Both the position numbers and the translations under genes were made by a program. A stretch of 62,982 nucleotides of DNA from positions 1 to 62,982 of the forward strand of contig NZ_JAUSUD010000026.1 in NCBI RefSeq assembly GCF_030813355.1. Direction: 5' to 3'. How positions within the stretch are numbered: position 1 is the stretch's first letter; every line of letters begins with the position of its first letter. Source of the stretch: Metabacillus malikii (GTDB lineage Bacteria > Bacillota > Bacilli > Bacillales > Bacillaceae). Below are positions 49,664 through 60,168 of the stretch, piece after piece. The notes beneath the pieces were generated by a model that searched no databases, was not told the origin of the DNA, and saw only the letters and a list, made by a program, of their open reading frames with translations.

Positions 49664-51424
49664 ATTCTAATAGAAGAAAGATTAACAAAATTAGAGTCTT
49701 ATAAAGCTCCATTTGAAGTAAATATAAATACAGAATCAGTAAGCATTTTGCTTATTTCTAAATATGAGTATGTTAAGCATTCTAAAGGTAACTTACAGAT
49801 ATATTGTTTGCCATCTGAGTATCCAAATGTTGCTAACCAGATACAGGATGCAAGAGAATTTGATTTGTTGCAATTGGCGGTAACTTTTCAAAAAAATATC
49901 ACTAAAGGATCTTTTGTGCTAGTTAATCACGAAGAATTTATTGTAGGCGGAGCATTATTTGATGTTTCTTTATCATGGTATAGGCTAAATGACAGATTAA
50001 TCATTAGTGATTCGGCGAGTGAGATTGCGCGATATTGCAATTTAGATATATCAAAGTCGGCAGTAGCATTGAATTTGATTGGTAGTCTACCATTTTATCC
50101 CTTCCAAAATGTAGCGATGTGGGAAGGTGTGAATAAAGTCCAACCATTTTGTATTCTGAAAGGTGGAAAAAGTCCACAACTTGAAGAATACAAAACATGG
50201 ATACCTCCAGAACTAAATAATGATGTGGAATTAACGCTCCAAAATATAAGAGAGCGATTTTTTGAATTATTGACGTTTTATACTAGTAGCTATTCTAACG
50301 TATCTACCGACCTCTCTGGAGGTGTTGATTCAGCTACAATAGCATATGCTTTAAAGGCACAAAATACAAATATCAAGCTGTATCATGCAAGAACAGATAG
50401 TACATCCAATAATGATACGAAGTGGGCTAGTATGTTTGCGAACGATATGTATGAATCGTTAAATTTATTGCCATCAATCGGTGAGACTGGTCGGAGATTT
50501 GAAACAGACTTACCCTACTCAGGTTCAATTCTTCCAGAATCTCCAGTAATATGGGCAGATACAGAGGGGTATGTTGAAAATATAATTAAATTTAATGATA
50601 ACTATGGAGATTCTGTTCATTTCTTAGGTCTTGGTGGCGATGAATTATTTACCCGTATGCCAGCATATGCGTGGACTTTTGTAAGGCAGAACAGAATGCG
50701 TAGTTTATCGTTTAGCCTCCGATATAGCTTACTTACGAGAATATCATATTTAAGAGGTGTGTCTAATCTAATAGATAATAGATCCTTTAAAGATGTACTG
50801 AAAGAAGAAATAGAAATTGGATTTGGCCAAGCTAAACCACGGAGGAAAGAGTCTGATTTGGCTTGGTTCGGAAAAATTACAATCCCATCATGGCTGTCAA
50901 AAGATTATTATTCTCCAAGTTACCAAATTGCGATGGAAACTGTAAAGGAAATTCCTGAAGGACTTGATTCTGACCGTTCTAAGCATCAAGCAATAGAGTC
51001 ATTACTGTTTCAAAGGCATGTAGTAAGTCAATTGAATAATATTTACGGAAGTAAAATAAATTGGCAAGCGCCGTTTTTAGATCCAAAGATTATTGAGTAT
51101 GCACTATCTATACCAATACGGTATCACTCAGATGCAAGGATTACTAAACCTATGTTATATAAAGCTACAAAAGGGATCGTTCCTATTGAAGTATTTACAC
51201 GAGGTTTTAAAGGAGATTATTCAACATTCTTATACAATGCATATAAGGAAGCAGTTAAAAAGAATATTCATCTAGTTAGAGAATTCAAAGTTGTTGAACT
51301 AGGCATTGTGGACCCCGAGATACTTGTTAATGTATTATCTTTGCCAACTGCTTTAGGTGACCGTATTGCAGACTTTGAAAGATTAACTGCTGTTGAGCGA
51401 TGGCTTCATAATGCAATTAGTTAA
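49664..51424 (+). CDS. Lasso peptide macrocyclase (asparagine synthetase-like)
   Basis: The C enzyme adenylates the ring Asp/Glu side chain and closes the macrolactam. The 586-aa product has a degenerate glutaminase-like N-terminal part and the synthetase PP-loop TDLSGGVDSATIAYAL near residue 220, followed by GLGGDELFTR. The frame is open back to 49640. The only standard start (TTG 49748) has no ribosome binding site, whereas GGGAGGAGG at 49647-49655 lies 8 bases before ATT 49664. I therefore use ATT; ATT 49658 is too close. Starting at TTG would give 558 aa. Confidence 0.85.
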   Translation: MLIEERLTKLESYKAPFEVNINTESVSILLISKYEYVKHSKGNLQIYCLPSEYPNVANQIQDAREFDLLQLAVTFQKNITKGSFVLVNHEEFIVGGALFDVSLSWYRLNDRLIISDSASEIARYCNLDISKSAVALNLIGSLPFYPFQNVAMWEGVNKVQPFCILKGGKSPQLEEYKTWIPPELNNDVELTLQNIRERFFELLTFYTSSYSNVSTDLSGGVDSATIAYALKAQNTNIKLYHARTDSTSNNDTKWASMFANDMYESLNLLPSIGETGRRFETDLPYSGSILPESPVIWADTEGYVENIIKFNDNYGDSVHFLGLGGDELFTRMPAYAWTFVRQNRMRSLSFSLRYSLLTRISYLRGVSNLIDNRSFKDVLKEEIEIGFGQAKPRRKESDLAWFGKITIPSWLSKDYYSPSYQIAMETVKEIPEGLDSDRSKHQAIESLLFQRHVVSQLNNIYGSKINWQAPFLDPKIIEYALSIPIRYHSDARITKPMLYKATKGIVPIEVFTRGFKGDYSTFLYNAYKEAVKKNIHLVREFKVVELGIVDPEILVNVLSLPTALGDRIADFERLTAVERWLHNAIS

Positions 51425-51467
51425 TGTATTACAAGTGAAGATATTAACTGGGAAAGGGGGCAAATTT

Positions 51468-51713
51468 ATGAAAGCGAAAAGAGAACTTAAAATAATTGAA
51501 CAAGATGATGGAGCAGTAATCTTTGAAAAAAGGAGCGGAATATATTTCCAAGTAAATCATGTTGGAAGACTATTAATTGAAAGAATAGCTGAAGGAAAAA
51601 CCAAGAGTGAATTAGTAGCGGAATTAGAAAAAACATTTGGTTTGGAGAAAGCTAATGCGGAGGAAGATGTTAATGACTTTTTTTCAATGCTTAGAGAGGT
51701 GGGACTTACATAA
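51468..51713 (+). CDS. Lasso B1 protein (PqqD-like recognition element)
   Basis: An 81-aa protein of the PqqD fold that binds the precursor leader and presents it to the B2 protease. It shows the pattern of small B1 proteins: an N-terminal beta region (GAVIFEKRSGIYFQVN), then helices (LLIERIAEG, SELVAELEKTFG, DVNDFFSMLREVGL). The start at ATG 51468 has GGAAAGGGGG upstream; a longer frame begins inside the cyclase gene. Its stop overlaps the next start (TAATG). Confidence 0.88.
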   Translation: MKAKRELKIIEQDDGAVIFEKRSGIYFQVNHVGRLLIERIAEGKTKSELVAELEKTFGLEKANAEEDVNDFFSMLREVGLT

Positions 51714-53989
51714 TGAATATACCTCTTTTTCCTGAGCAACCAGAAGAAGTATCAACCGGGGCGATCTGGCTTGCTAGACTAGCTCTACTTCTATCAGCAC
51801 CTTTGAATTGGTTAAGTCCAAGAATGATGGAAAAGATATTATCTAGATTAGTAAGAAAATATCCACCAGCTACAGAGGAAGAAGTTAAGGTTATTCGTGA
51901 TGCAGTTTGTACAGTGAGTAGGAGATGTCGCAGTCAAGAGGGGTGTCTTAGACGTTCACTTGCAGTAGCGGTAGGGACTTGGTTAAAACGAAGATCTGTA
52001 AGTTGGTGCACTGGATACGCCTTGGAACCTTTTAGGGCACATGCATGGGTTGAAGTAAATAATAATCCGGTTGGTGAGCCGGAGGAAGTAAGGTCATATT
52101 CTAAAGTTATAAGTGTAACTAATACTAGTGAAAATGAGGAGAAATCACAAGGGGAATTGGAAAGTAATAACTCGAAGCCTAACGAACTTGGACAAGAGGA
52201 TCAACCTGTACATATTCCAAGAGCGAGTATTAGACAATTGTTCGCTCTAACTAAAGGACATAATTTAGAATTCTCCTTGGTATTAATACTTGGTATTTTA
52301 AGCGCAGCTTTAACACTTTTACAACCAAACTTAGTGGCAGATATAGTAGAACAATCAAATACAGGTTTTACAATAAGTAGTTCTTTAGTATTTCTTATTT
52401 TATCACTAACAACAGCTATGGTTTTAACTACAATCCAATATTATATGTTACAGAAAATAGGTGAAGGTGTTGTTTATGAAGCCCGAACAAATTTAATTAG
52501 CCATTTGTTCAGACTTCCTATTTTTGAGTTTGACAATAGAAGTGTAGGGGATATGCTTAGTCGAATTAGTGGTGATTCTTCACGGCTAAGAATGGCTCTT
52601 ATTCAAGGGACAATTGCATTAACCAGTGGATCTTTTATTGTAGTTGGTGCAGCAATAGGTCTAGCTTTAAAAGATAGCTTTTTATTCTTAACAGCTTTAG
52701 CAACTATCCTTTTATCATTTATTGGAATCCTCTTTATGAGTAATATAATACAAAAGGCAAGTTTTCGAGTGCAAAAAGAACTTGGAAAACTAAGTGAACT
52801 TGTTGAACGTGATTTACATGCAATACGAACAATTCGTTCTACTAATGCTACTTCCATAGAGGAGGAAAAAGCAACGCAACAGGCAGAACATTTGCGTAAG
52901 TTAGGAATACGTTTAGCAAAAATACAGTCATTTATGACACCAATTTCAAATATGAGTATACAGATATGTGGTCTAATTGTTCTTGGTATTGGCGGTTATC
53001 GAGTTTCTATGGGTTATATGACGATTGAAGATTTAATTGCTTTTGCTTTATTACTTTATATAATGATTGGACCTGTAGGGCAAATCTTTGGTGCTTTTTC
53101 TGGAATAGGGGAATCACTTGGAGCCTTTGCAAGAATTAGAGAATTATTAGATCTAGCTATAGAATCCGATTATGATACAAATACTAAAGTAACAACCATA
53201 TCTAATCCTTCAGCTCGAAAAGGAATGGTGGTTTTTGAGAAAGTTAGTTTTGGATACAAAAAGTTAGAGTTTGGAGCGGATATTGCTCAAAAAGAGGCAG
53301 AAATGATATTGAAAGAGGTCTCACTAAGTGCAGAATATGGAAAGCGCACAGCTATTGTAGGACCTTCAGGTGCAGGTAAAAGTACTGTTTTACAGTTAAT
53401 AGAAAGATTCTATGATCCAGACGGCGGGTATATTTATGTAGACGGAAAAGACCATCGAAGTTATTCACGTGAAGAACTTCGTAATCTCATCACCTATGTG
53501 GAGCAAAATGCACCTGTTTTACCAGGGACATTACGAGATAATCTTCTAATAGGAAATACTGATGTCTCTGATCAAGAATGTTATGATGTGCTAAAAGAGG
53601 TAAACCTTAACTACCTGATCGAACGTTCTCCTGATAAACTTGATATGAAAATAGGAGATTCAGGTATGACATTATCTGGTGGAGAACGCCAACGTTTAGC
53701 ATTAGCACGTTCGCTTTTATCAAATTCGAAGATTGTACTTCTTGATGAATTGACATCAAATCTAGATAGTTTAAATGAAGTCGTGATGAAAAAAGCTGTA
53801 GACAAATTGAGAGAGTCTAAAACTGTTATTGTTGTAGCACATCGTCTCTCAACAATAGTTGATTCTGATATTATTTATGTTCTTGAACATGGAAGAATTG
53901 TTGGTTCTGGCAACCACAATGAGTTATTAGATAAAGTACCGTTATATAGAGAACTAGCAAAAGAACAATTCCTTGACAAGGTAATTTGA
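51713..53989 (+). CDS. Lasso B2 leader peptidase fused to ABC exporter
   Basis: A 758-aa two-part protein. Residues 1-125 are a B2 transglutaminase-like cysteine protease: Cys78 in GCLRRSLAV, His110 in FRAHAWVEV and an acidic residue near 122 (VGEPEE). A polar linker (130-165) follows. Residues 175-758 are an ABC exporter half: about six membrane segments, Walker A GPSGAGKST near 549, signature LSGGERQRLALARS and Walker B VLLDELTSNLD. Leader removal and export of the mature lasso peptide would thus be joined in one homodimer. In most lasso loci B2 and the D transporter are separate. Confidence 0.9.
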   Translation: MNIPLFPEQPEEVSTGAIWLARLALLLSAPLNWLSPRMMEKILSRLVRKYPPATEEEVKVIRDAVCTVSRRCRSQEGCLRRSLAVAVGTWLKRRSVSWCTGYALEPFRAHAWVEVNNNPVGEPEEVRSYSKVISVTNTSENEEKSQGELESNNSKPNELGQEDQPVHIPRASIRQLFALTKGHNLEFSLVLILGILSAALTLLQPNLVADIVEQSNTGFTISSSLVFLILSLTTAMVLTTIQYYMLQKIGEGVVYEARTNLISHLFRLPIFEFDNRSVGDMLSRISGDSSRLRMALIQGTIALTSGSFIVVGAAIGLALKDSFLFLTALATILLSFIGILFMSNIIQKASFRVQKELGKLSELVERDLHAIRTIRSTNATSIEEEKATQQAEHLRKLGIRLAKIQSFMTPISNMSIQICGLIVLGIGGYRVSMGYMTIEDLIAFALLLYIMIGPVGQIFGAFSGIGESLGAFARIRELLDLAIESDYDTNTKVTTISNPSARKGMVVFEKVSFGYKKLEFGADIAQKEAEMILKEVSLSAEYGKRTAIVGPSGAGKSTVLQLIERFYDPDGGYIYVDGKDHRSYSREELRNLITYVEQNAPVLPGTLRDNLLIGNTDVSDQECYDVLKEVNLNYLIERSPDKLDMKIGDSGMTLSGGERQRLALARSLLSNSKIVLLDELTSNLDSLNEVVMKKAVDKLRESKTVIVVAHRLSTIVDSDIIYVLEHGRIVGSGNHNELLDKVPLYRELAKEQFLDKVI

Positions 53990-54082
53990 GGGTACTAGGA
54001 GAATAGCTAATAATAAATTAACGACTGAAATTTACAAAATCTAAATTTTCTGTAAAACTTATTTTTTATTTCATTGGGAAAT

Positions 54083-54153
54083 GCCTCCTTCGTTCAGCTG
54101 ATATAGTAGTCAAGGACCTAACTATATCTTTTAGCGAAGAGAGGCTTTTTTTG
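54083..54153 (+). terminator. Terminator of the lasso operon
   Basis: A long interrupted stem: GCCTCCTTCG / CGAAGAGAGGC outside and GATATAGT / ACTATATC inside, followed by a run of seven T. It lies about 95 bases after the B2-exporter gene. The remaining intergenic DNA to 54435 shows no gene and should carry the promoter of the next operon. Confidence 0.75.
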
Positions 54154-54435
54154 TCTTTTTGTTAGCCCCGTCATAGCCAAGCAAAGTCAAAAACACCCCT
54201 ATGTATTTAATAGGGCCTGGAAATGTTTTATCCTCTGATTATGTTCTAATTCATCTATAATTACCACTCTTAAGTTAATAACTTACCCTACTATCCCTTA
54301 TACATAGGGGCTACTGAGAATTGTAATTATTTATGACATCCAAATTGCCGATTATTACATAGGAGAAAATTTGTTTAAGAGATAGATTATTATAAGAACA
54401 ATATTAAAAAAATAATATCGGAGGAGATTTTTAAA

Positions 54436-55155
54436 TTGAAAACAAACACAAATAATATTGTTATTTCACATTTATGCAAGAGACATGGGGATAAAGAGAT
54501 TTTAAAAGACGTATCATTTGAAGCAAAACAAGGTAGAATCACAGCTTTTCTTGGACCAAATGGTGCAGGTAAAAGTTCAACACTACGTATTTTGTTAGGG
54601 CTTGATCGATCAGCTGGAACGGCAACTTTTGGTGGCAGAAGGTATGTAACGTTTGATAATCCATTGAAAGTGGTAGGAGCAGCTTTTGACGGTGTAGGGG
54701 GCAATATTTCTAGAAAGGTAAAAACCCATCTAAAAATCATTGCACAAAGTAATGGCATACCTTTTCGTCGTGTAACTGAAGTATTGAAAATTGTTGGTCT
54801 TTCAGAGAAAGGCAACGCTAAGTTGGGAACTTTATCGTTGGGTGAAGGACAACGGCTCGGACTTGCAGCAGCTCTTTTGGGGGATCCACAATATATTGTT
54901 TTAGATGAACCAACCAATGGACTTGATCCAACAGGTATTCGTTGGTTTAGAGAGTTTATTCGTCAGCAGAGAGACTTAGGAAAAACAGTTCTACTGTCCT
55001 CGCATATTCTTTCTGAAGTGGAGGCTGTAGCGGATGATGTAGTTATTATTAATCATGGAAAAGTAATAGCACAAGGCGAGCTCCATTATGTAATGAAGAA
55101 TCTGGAATCATTGGAAGACGTATTTTTCTCTCTTACGGAAGAAGGGGGTCAATAA
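54436..55155 (+). CDS. ABC transporter ATP-binding protein (BcrA-like)
   Basis: A 239-aa ATPase with Walker A GPNGAGKSS near residue 39, a variant signature LSLGEGQRLG, Walker B IVLDEPTNGLD and the H-loop SSH. It starts at TTG 54436 after CGGAGGAG. BcrA-like ATPases with two permeases commonly give immunity to peptide antibiotics. By position it should protect the lasso peptide producer, but a second export role is possible. Confidence 0.88.
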   Translation: MKTNTNNIVISHLCKRHGDKEILKDVSFEAKQGRITAFLGPNGAGKSSTLRILLGLDRSAGTATFGGRRYVTFDNPLKVVGAAFDGVGGNISRKVKTHLKIIAQSNGIPFRRVTEVLKIVGLSEKGNAKLGTLSLGEGQRLGLAAALLGDPQYIVLDEPTNGLDPTGIRWFREFIRQQRDLGKTVLLSSHILSEVEAVADDVVIINHGKVIAQGELHYVMKNLESLEDVFFSLTEEGGQ

Positions 55156-55944
55156 ATGAAAACTTTTCCTAGAACGATACAATCGGAACTGATAAAGATT
55201 GTTTCAAGTAGAATGTGGTGGGTGATTTTTACTTTAGTTGTCGTTGTTCAACCATTATTTGCAATAATATTAGCCAAAAGCTATGCGGAGATTGGTTTAG
55301 ATGCAACACCAGAAACTCACCCTGAATTAGTAGAAGCAATTCCTCCTTTGGATTATCTTGGATTTGAAGTCGTATTATTTGGTTTACTACCGATAGTAGT
55401 CTTTGGAGGAATGTTAGGGGCAAGTGAATATAAATATCATGAATTACGTACAACTTTACTATGTCAAAGTAATCGTATACAAGTGTTTTTTTCAAAGGTA
55501 TTTGCACTATTGATATGCAGCACATTTTTATCATTTCTATCCATTATAGTCACAATTTCTATTATGCATTTTAGTTTGGGCGAAGAAGGATTAAATCCAT
55601 TTAGTTTAAGTACAGTAGCCTGGCAGTTTATTGGATTTTCAGCACTTGATTGGATTTTACTAACCTTACTTTCTTTTGGTATGGGGATGTTTTTTAGAAA
55701 CGCCATCGTACCTTTAGTTTTCTTAGTTCCTCAAGTTTTCAACCTTGGGAACTTTTTAGCACAAAAGTGGGAATGGGGAGAGTATCTCCCAGTGGCAGCG
55801 GGGAATCTTCTCTTCGCAACACCAACAGACCCACTTGAACATGAACCACTAAAAGGCGGTATTATACTGCTCGTATGGGTGATGTTATCTTTAATAACAT
55901 CTAGTGTCGCTTTTATTCGTAGAGATGTAGGAGGAAAATACTAA
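55156..55944 (+). CDS. ABC-2 permease, lantibiotic-immunity type
   Basis: A 262-aa membrane protein with about six segments. The motif GASEYKYHELRTTLL matches the conserved second loop of BcrB/LanE-type permeases. The start immediately follows the ATPase stop. It shares this pattern with the next gene (GQEYSHSALRTTLL), so the two form a heterodimer. Confidence 0.85.
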   Translation: MKTFPRTIQSELIKIVSSRMWWVIFTLVVVVQPLFAIILAKSYAEIGLDATPETHPELVEAIPPLDYLGFEVVLFGLLPIVVFGGMLGASEYKYHELRTTLLCQSNRIQVFFSKVFALLICSTFLSFLSIIVTISIMHFSLGEEGLNPFSLSTVAWQFIGFSALDWILLTLLSFGMGMFFRNAIVPLVFLVPQVFNLGNFLAQKWEWGEYLPVAAGNLLFATPTDPLEHEPLKGGIILLVWVMLSLITSSVAFIRRDVGGKY

Positions 55945-56663
55945 TGTACGCTGCACTCCGTAGTGAGAAAACAAAGTTTTTTACTTTTGGTTGGTGTGTT
56001 TTAGGGATAATCGGAGCTACTATCATTCCATTACTATTCTTAATAATATCTGATATACCTAATATAGAGGGAGAGAAGGGGGTACTTTATCTTTGCCTAC
56101 AGGCCCTCTATTTGGGCCAACTTGGAATTGTTATTGCCAGTGCTGCTTACTTTGGACAAGAATATTCGCACTCTGCTCTAAGAACAACACTTCTTACACA
56201 ACCATCAAGAAAAAAAGTACTATTTATGAAGTTTTTAAATGTTACCCTTATTGTAGTATTTACAGGAATCGTTTCGAGTGTACTTGGATTAATCGTTCTT
56301 TCATTTCAACATGATATAGAATGGACGAGTGCTCTCATGTTAAAATTGCTTGGAAGTGTTTCACTTGGCATACTTAGTTGGATTCAAATAGCTTGGATTG
56401 CGTCTACCATATCGATAATGACAAAATCAATGATCACAGCGATTTCTATTATGCTTCCGCTTATTATAGGACTAGGCCAAATGTTGTTTATGTTATCTGA
56501 GTCGGCGAAATTTTTACCAACTCTTGCTACGATGAATCTTTTCACAATACCCGAGGTAACTATTTATTTGGATAAATGGTCGGGACTAGTAGTTCAATCT
56601 TCTTGGGCAATATTATTAGTTGCGATTTCCGCATGGTTATTTTTATATCGTAGTGTTCGTTAA
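55944..56663 (+). CDS. ABC-2 permease, second subunit
   Basis: A 239-aa membrane protein with six predicted segments and GQEYSHSALRTTLLTQPSR, parallel to the preceding permease. Start and previous stop share one base (TAATG), so translation is coupled. It completes a LanFEG-like immunity transporter. Confidence 0.85.
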   Translation: MYAALRSEKTKFFTFGWCVLGIIGATIIPLLFLIISDIPNIEGEKGVLYLCLQALYLGQLGIVIASAAYFGQEYSHSALRTTLLTQPSRKKVLFMKFLNVTLIVVFTGIVSSVLGLIVLSFQHDIEWTSALMLKLLGSVSLGILSWIQIAWIASTISIMTKSMITAISIMLPLIIGLGQMLFMLSESAKFLPTLATMNLFTIPEVTIYLDKWSGLVVQSSWAILLVAISAWLFLYRSVR

Positions 56664-56849
56664 CTTATTTAATAAGTTGATTATCTCAGAAGGGGTAAAG
56701 TACTGAATTAAACCTAACTTGATAATTAGTTAACTGTTAAAAGTTTGCTAACTAACCTTCGGAAATTAATAAACTTCCGATAAGGATGTTGCTCCTTAGA
56801 ATCAGCAAAACCTAATATGCAGCCCCTTTGATACACGACATTAAAGATA

Positions 56850-57020
56850 TCTCTTATTGGAGGCATGATGTAAGGCTAATAAGCACAAACATCTGAGACA
56901 TTGTGAAGTGATTTTTTCAATCTGATCAATAGACATATATTTTTTTATGGACTATCCCTTTTTAAGTGGGAGTAGTCCTTATTTACGATGAATTGATTTG
57001 CTTTACAGTATTTTGGAGAG
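56850..57020. repeat. Accessory-region repeat, copy 1
   Basis: About 170 bases similar to 61651-61830: both have CTTATTGG, a GCATGAT(G/A)TAA core, then CATCTGAGACAT, GTGAAG, a hairpin with a TAGTCC/TAGTCA arm (here 56949-56978) and CAGTAT before a GGAGA-like end. The core GGCATGATGTAA (56862-56873) equals the end of groEL. Probably a relic attachment site and its native flank. Confidence 0.7.
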
Positions 57021-57587
57021 TAAGGCATGCTTAGTTCGTACTGATAATCCTTTACTGGTTTTCTTGAAATGGTGAAGTATCCGTCAAAACCGCCAATATT
57101 GTGACTTTCTCGTTTGTTCGGCCAATCCCTATCTTTTTAGGTATTTAGTAGAACCATTATAAAAAGTCTAAAAAGATGCTACCTACTATTATTGTCTATC
57201 AATTACAAAGGATTTCTGGGGAAAATCGCGTCGCTTGATGTTATTGAATTAATTTCTCATAGGAGCAAGACCTAGGTGTGGTGTGTAATAACGCTAACAA
57301 GAGGTACAAGAAACATGGATAATCAACGTTTCGAAAGATAATAGTAGTATCTCTAACGTTTTACTACTGTTATTAGTATCCTGTGTAGCGTTGCTTTTCA
57401 TCAGTAGGAGTGTAAAATTTTCACTGATAAAGTCCCACTTTATAAAAAATGCAACAAAATCCGCTAATTTCCGTAATAATTCTCTTCATTTCTACATAAA
57501 TTTTACGAAATTTTAACAGTTTCCCTTCATGCATTTAACAAATACTCCTTAAAGTGAACTCTGTAAGTTAAAAATATGCTAAGAAAT
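57021..57587. other. Gene-free region before the PAP2 gene
   Basis: About 570 bases without a supported gene. Short stop-filled frames and palindromes (for instance around 57355-57385) suggest degraded DNA. The promoter of the PAP2 gene should lie near its right end; no clear -35/-10 pair stands out. Confidence 0.5.
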
Positions 57588-57602
57588 GGAGGAATAAAAG
57601 TG

Positions 57603-60136
57603 ATGAAATTCATGAAAAAAGTAACAATCATTCTATTACTTACAGTTCTAGTTATGCCATCTTTTGAACTTCCTGTTCTGGCTGCTAGTCAAAATTCTGG
57701 TCTGGAGGATTCAAAACCTTCAAAGCCACAAGGGACTACGGGAGAAATAAATACAAATCCTCCTGCAGTTGAGCAACCTTTACCAGTTGTGGATAATGGC
57801 GGAAATGCTAATGATGCACTCTTAAGGAATATTGCTGCGACTAATCCTTTTATAAGTATATTAGATGGTTTTGATCAAGTATGGTCTCTGAATCAACCTG
57901 AATGGAGAGACGGAACAGCGTTAACGAAACCAGGTGCAAATGACAAGGTTGCCAATTATGGTGACGGGCCGACCGTTTATTTTGATGGTTTTAAAAATGA
58001 TAAGACAAAAGTAGTAGCAGATAAGAAGACATATGCTAACGAAGAAATCAGAGATCCAGAGACTTGGAAAGCTAATATAAAATATGTTGAAGATGTTACA
58101 AATAATAGAACTGACGAAGAGGCGTTAGCTGCCTACTATGATGATCAACGGGATAAAATCTATAGTATGATGGAAGCTTATGGGCCTTTAGCTAATACAT
58201 ATGTTGACATCGTTAACCCTGTCACGAGTGTTGTGAGATCAGCTGAGGAAATGAAAATAGTATTGGAAGAAGCTACTGTTGAAGACGAAAGCCAAGGAAT
58301 GGGACAATGGGAGGAACTGAACTATCAGATGCAATGGACTTAGTTCATTTAATTAGGTTTAGGAATCCTTCTTCGTCAAATCCTTCCAAGTACTTTTACT
58401 CATCTCCAAGACCTTACAGAATGAATTCAAATGGAGAAGTGAAAGAAGTTGTTGATGAGAATGGTTTACCTGTATGGGCCACAATCGGTAGTGGTGAAAG
58501 TACAGTAGAAGAATTGCCTTCAGGTGGTAAAAGAGAAACAGGAGAAAGAAATTACCAACAATATGAAACGAATGTTGAAGTAATTCCTGCATTAGAATAT
58601 GTAAAAAGAAAAGCGGAAGACGGAAGAGGCAAAGACGGAGCTTTTCCAAGCGGACATACAAGTGCAGCTTATTTGTCAACATTCGGATTTGCATATGCAA
58701 CACCGGAAAGATATGCTGAATTTTTAACTAGAGCAGCTCAAATGGGAGAAAATAGAGTAGTGAGTGGCATGCACTCTCCACTTGATGTAATAGGAGCAAG
58801 AATACAATCTACAGCAATGACTGCTTATTCATACAATCTTCCTGAAAACAAAGAGGTATTGGATAAGGCTTACAAAAATGCTGGAGAAGTATTCGGTAAA
58901 GTAGCTGAATCAAAAAACATGAGCTTATACGATTTTGCACATACAGTAACAGAGGAATATACGTTTGAAAGTGCGTACAATGAAGAAAAGTGGGAAGATC
59001 ATGAAGCAAATAAAGCTTTCTATCGGGAAAAGCTTACTTACGGACTACCTCAAACAGGTATAAAAGGTTTAGACCCTGTCGTACCTAAAGGGGCCGAAGT
59101 TTTATTGGAAACTCGCCAACCTTACTTAACTGATAAACAACGTAGAGAAGTATTGTATACGACAGAAATTGAATCAGGCTACCCTGTAATAGATGAGTCA
59201 AATGGTTGGGGGAGACTTGATTTGGTAACAGCATCTGATGGATATGGTGCGTTTTTAAGCAATGTAACCGTAAATATGGATGCTTCAAAAGGAAGATTTA
59301 ATGCCCATGATTGGTGGAGAAATGATATAAGTGGCAGTGGTATGCTTACTAAGCAGGGGACAGGTACACTTACATTGACAGGAAGTAATAGTTATACAGG
59401 AGGCACATTGCTGCAAGAAGGAACGTTAGAAGCTACTTCTGCGACTGCTTTTGGTGAAGGTGACCTTTATGTAGAAAATGGTACAGTTTTAGTTAATGCA
59501 GAAGAACCACTTAGTTTAAGCGGAAACTTAACAATGGAAGCTGGAAGCCTAGATATTGCAATCGATAATGACAAAACTCAACTAAATGTAGATGGACTAG
59601 TATACCTTGATGGTGGGGATCTGAATTTAGATCTTTCTAACTATGAAATAGACAAGGCTGCGAATATTACATTAATGACTGCTGACAAGGTGAACGGTAA
59701 ATTCGATCATATAACTGCAGATGATTACGAGGTAACTGTCACCTATAACGAAGATAGTGTTGTTGCCCATATCAATGCTGACGATACTTCTGATCCGGTT
59801 TCGCCAGATCCTGAAGAGCCGGAAAAACCTGCTAATCCGGAAGAGCCTGAGGATTCAAATAAACCAGTCGAGAACGAAAATCCTGGAGATACAAATAATC
59901 CAGAAAATCCAGAGGACTCAAAAGCTCCAAACAAACAACCTAGTGTAACACCTGACGTTACCAATGGAGAGGCAGCGGTCGAAACAGGGTCGCACCATCA
60001 GCCTAAGACAGCTGATGGAAAAAAACTACCGGATACTGCCACTATGAATTATCAGTACTTATTAGCAGGGTTTTTACTTGTCTTAAGTGGCGTGTTCTTC
60101 CTCTTTATGAGAAATAGAAAAGCTAGAAAAGTATAG
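57603..60136 (+). pseudogene. Surface-anchored PAP2 phosphatase, frameshifted
   Basis: The first frame (to 58343) has a signal peptide (MKFMKKVTIILLLTVLV, ending near AASQN). A shift near 58310 puts the rest in another frame (to 60136): PAP2 motifs KYFYSSPRPYRM, FPSGHTSAAY and VSGMHSPLDVIGA, then an autotransporter-type beta-strand repeat (GGTLLQEGTLEATSATAFG), a Pro/Glu/Asp-rich region, and a sorting signal LPDTA, membrane segment and RKARKV. The repaired protein would be about 840 aa, a cell-wall acid phosphatase. LPDTA-type signals suit class D/YhcS-like sortases. The shift may be a real mutation or a sequencing error. Confidence 0.85.
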
Positions 60137-60168
60137 ATAAATATATGTAAAAATCAAACAGATAGAAA

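Noticed and set aside
49748-49750. TTG as the cyclase start
   Set aside because: No ribosome binding site; the frame stays open for 108 bases upstream to a strong GGGAGGAGG.
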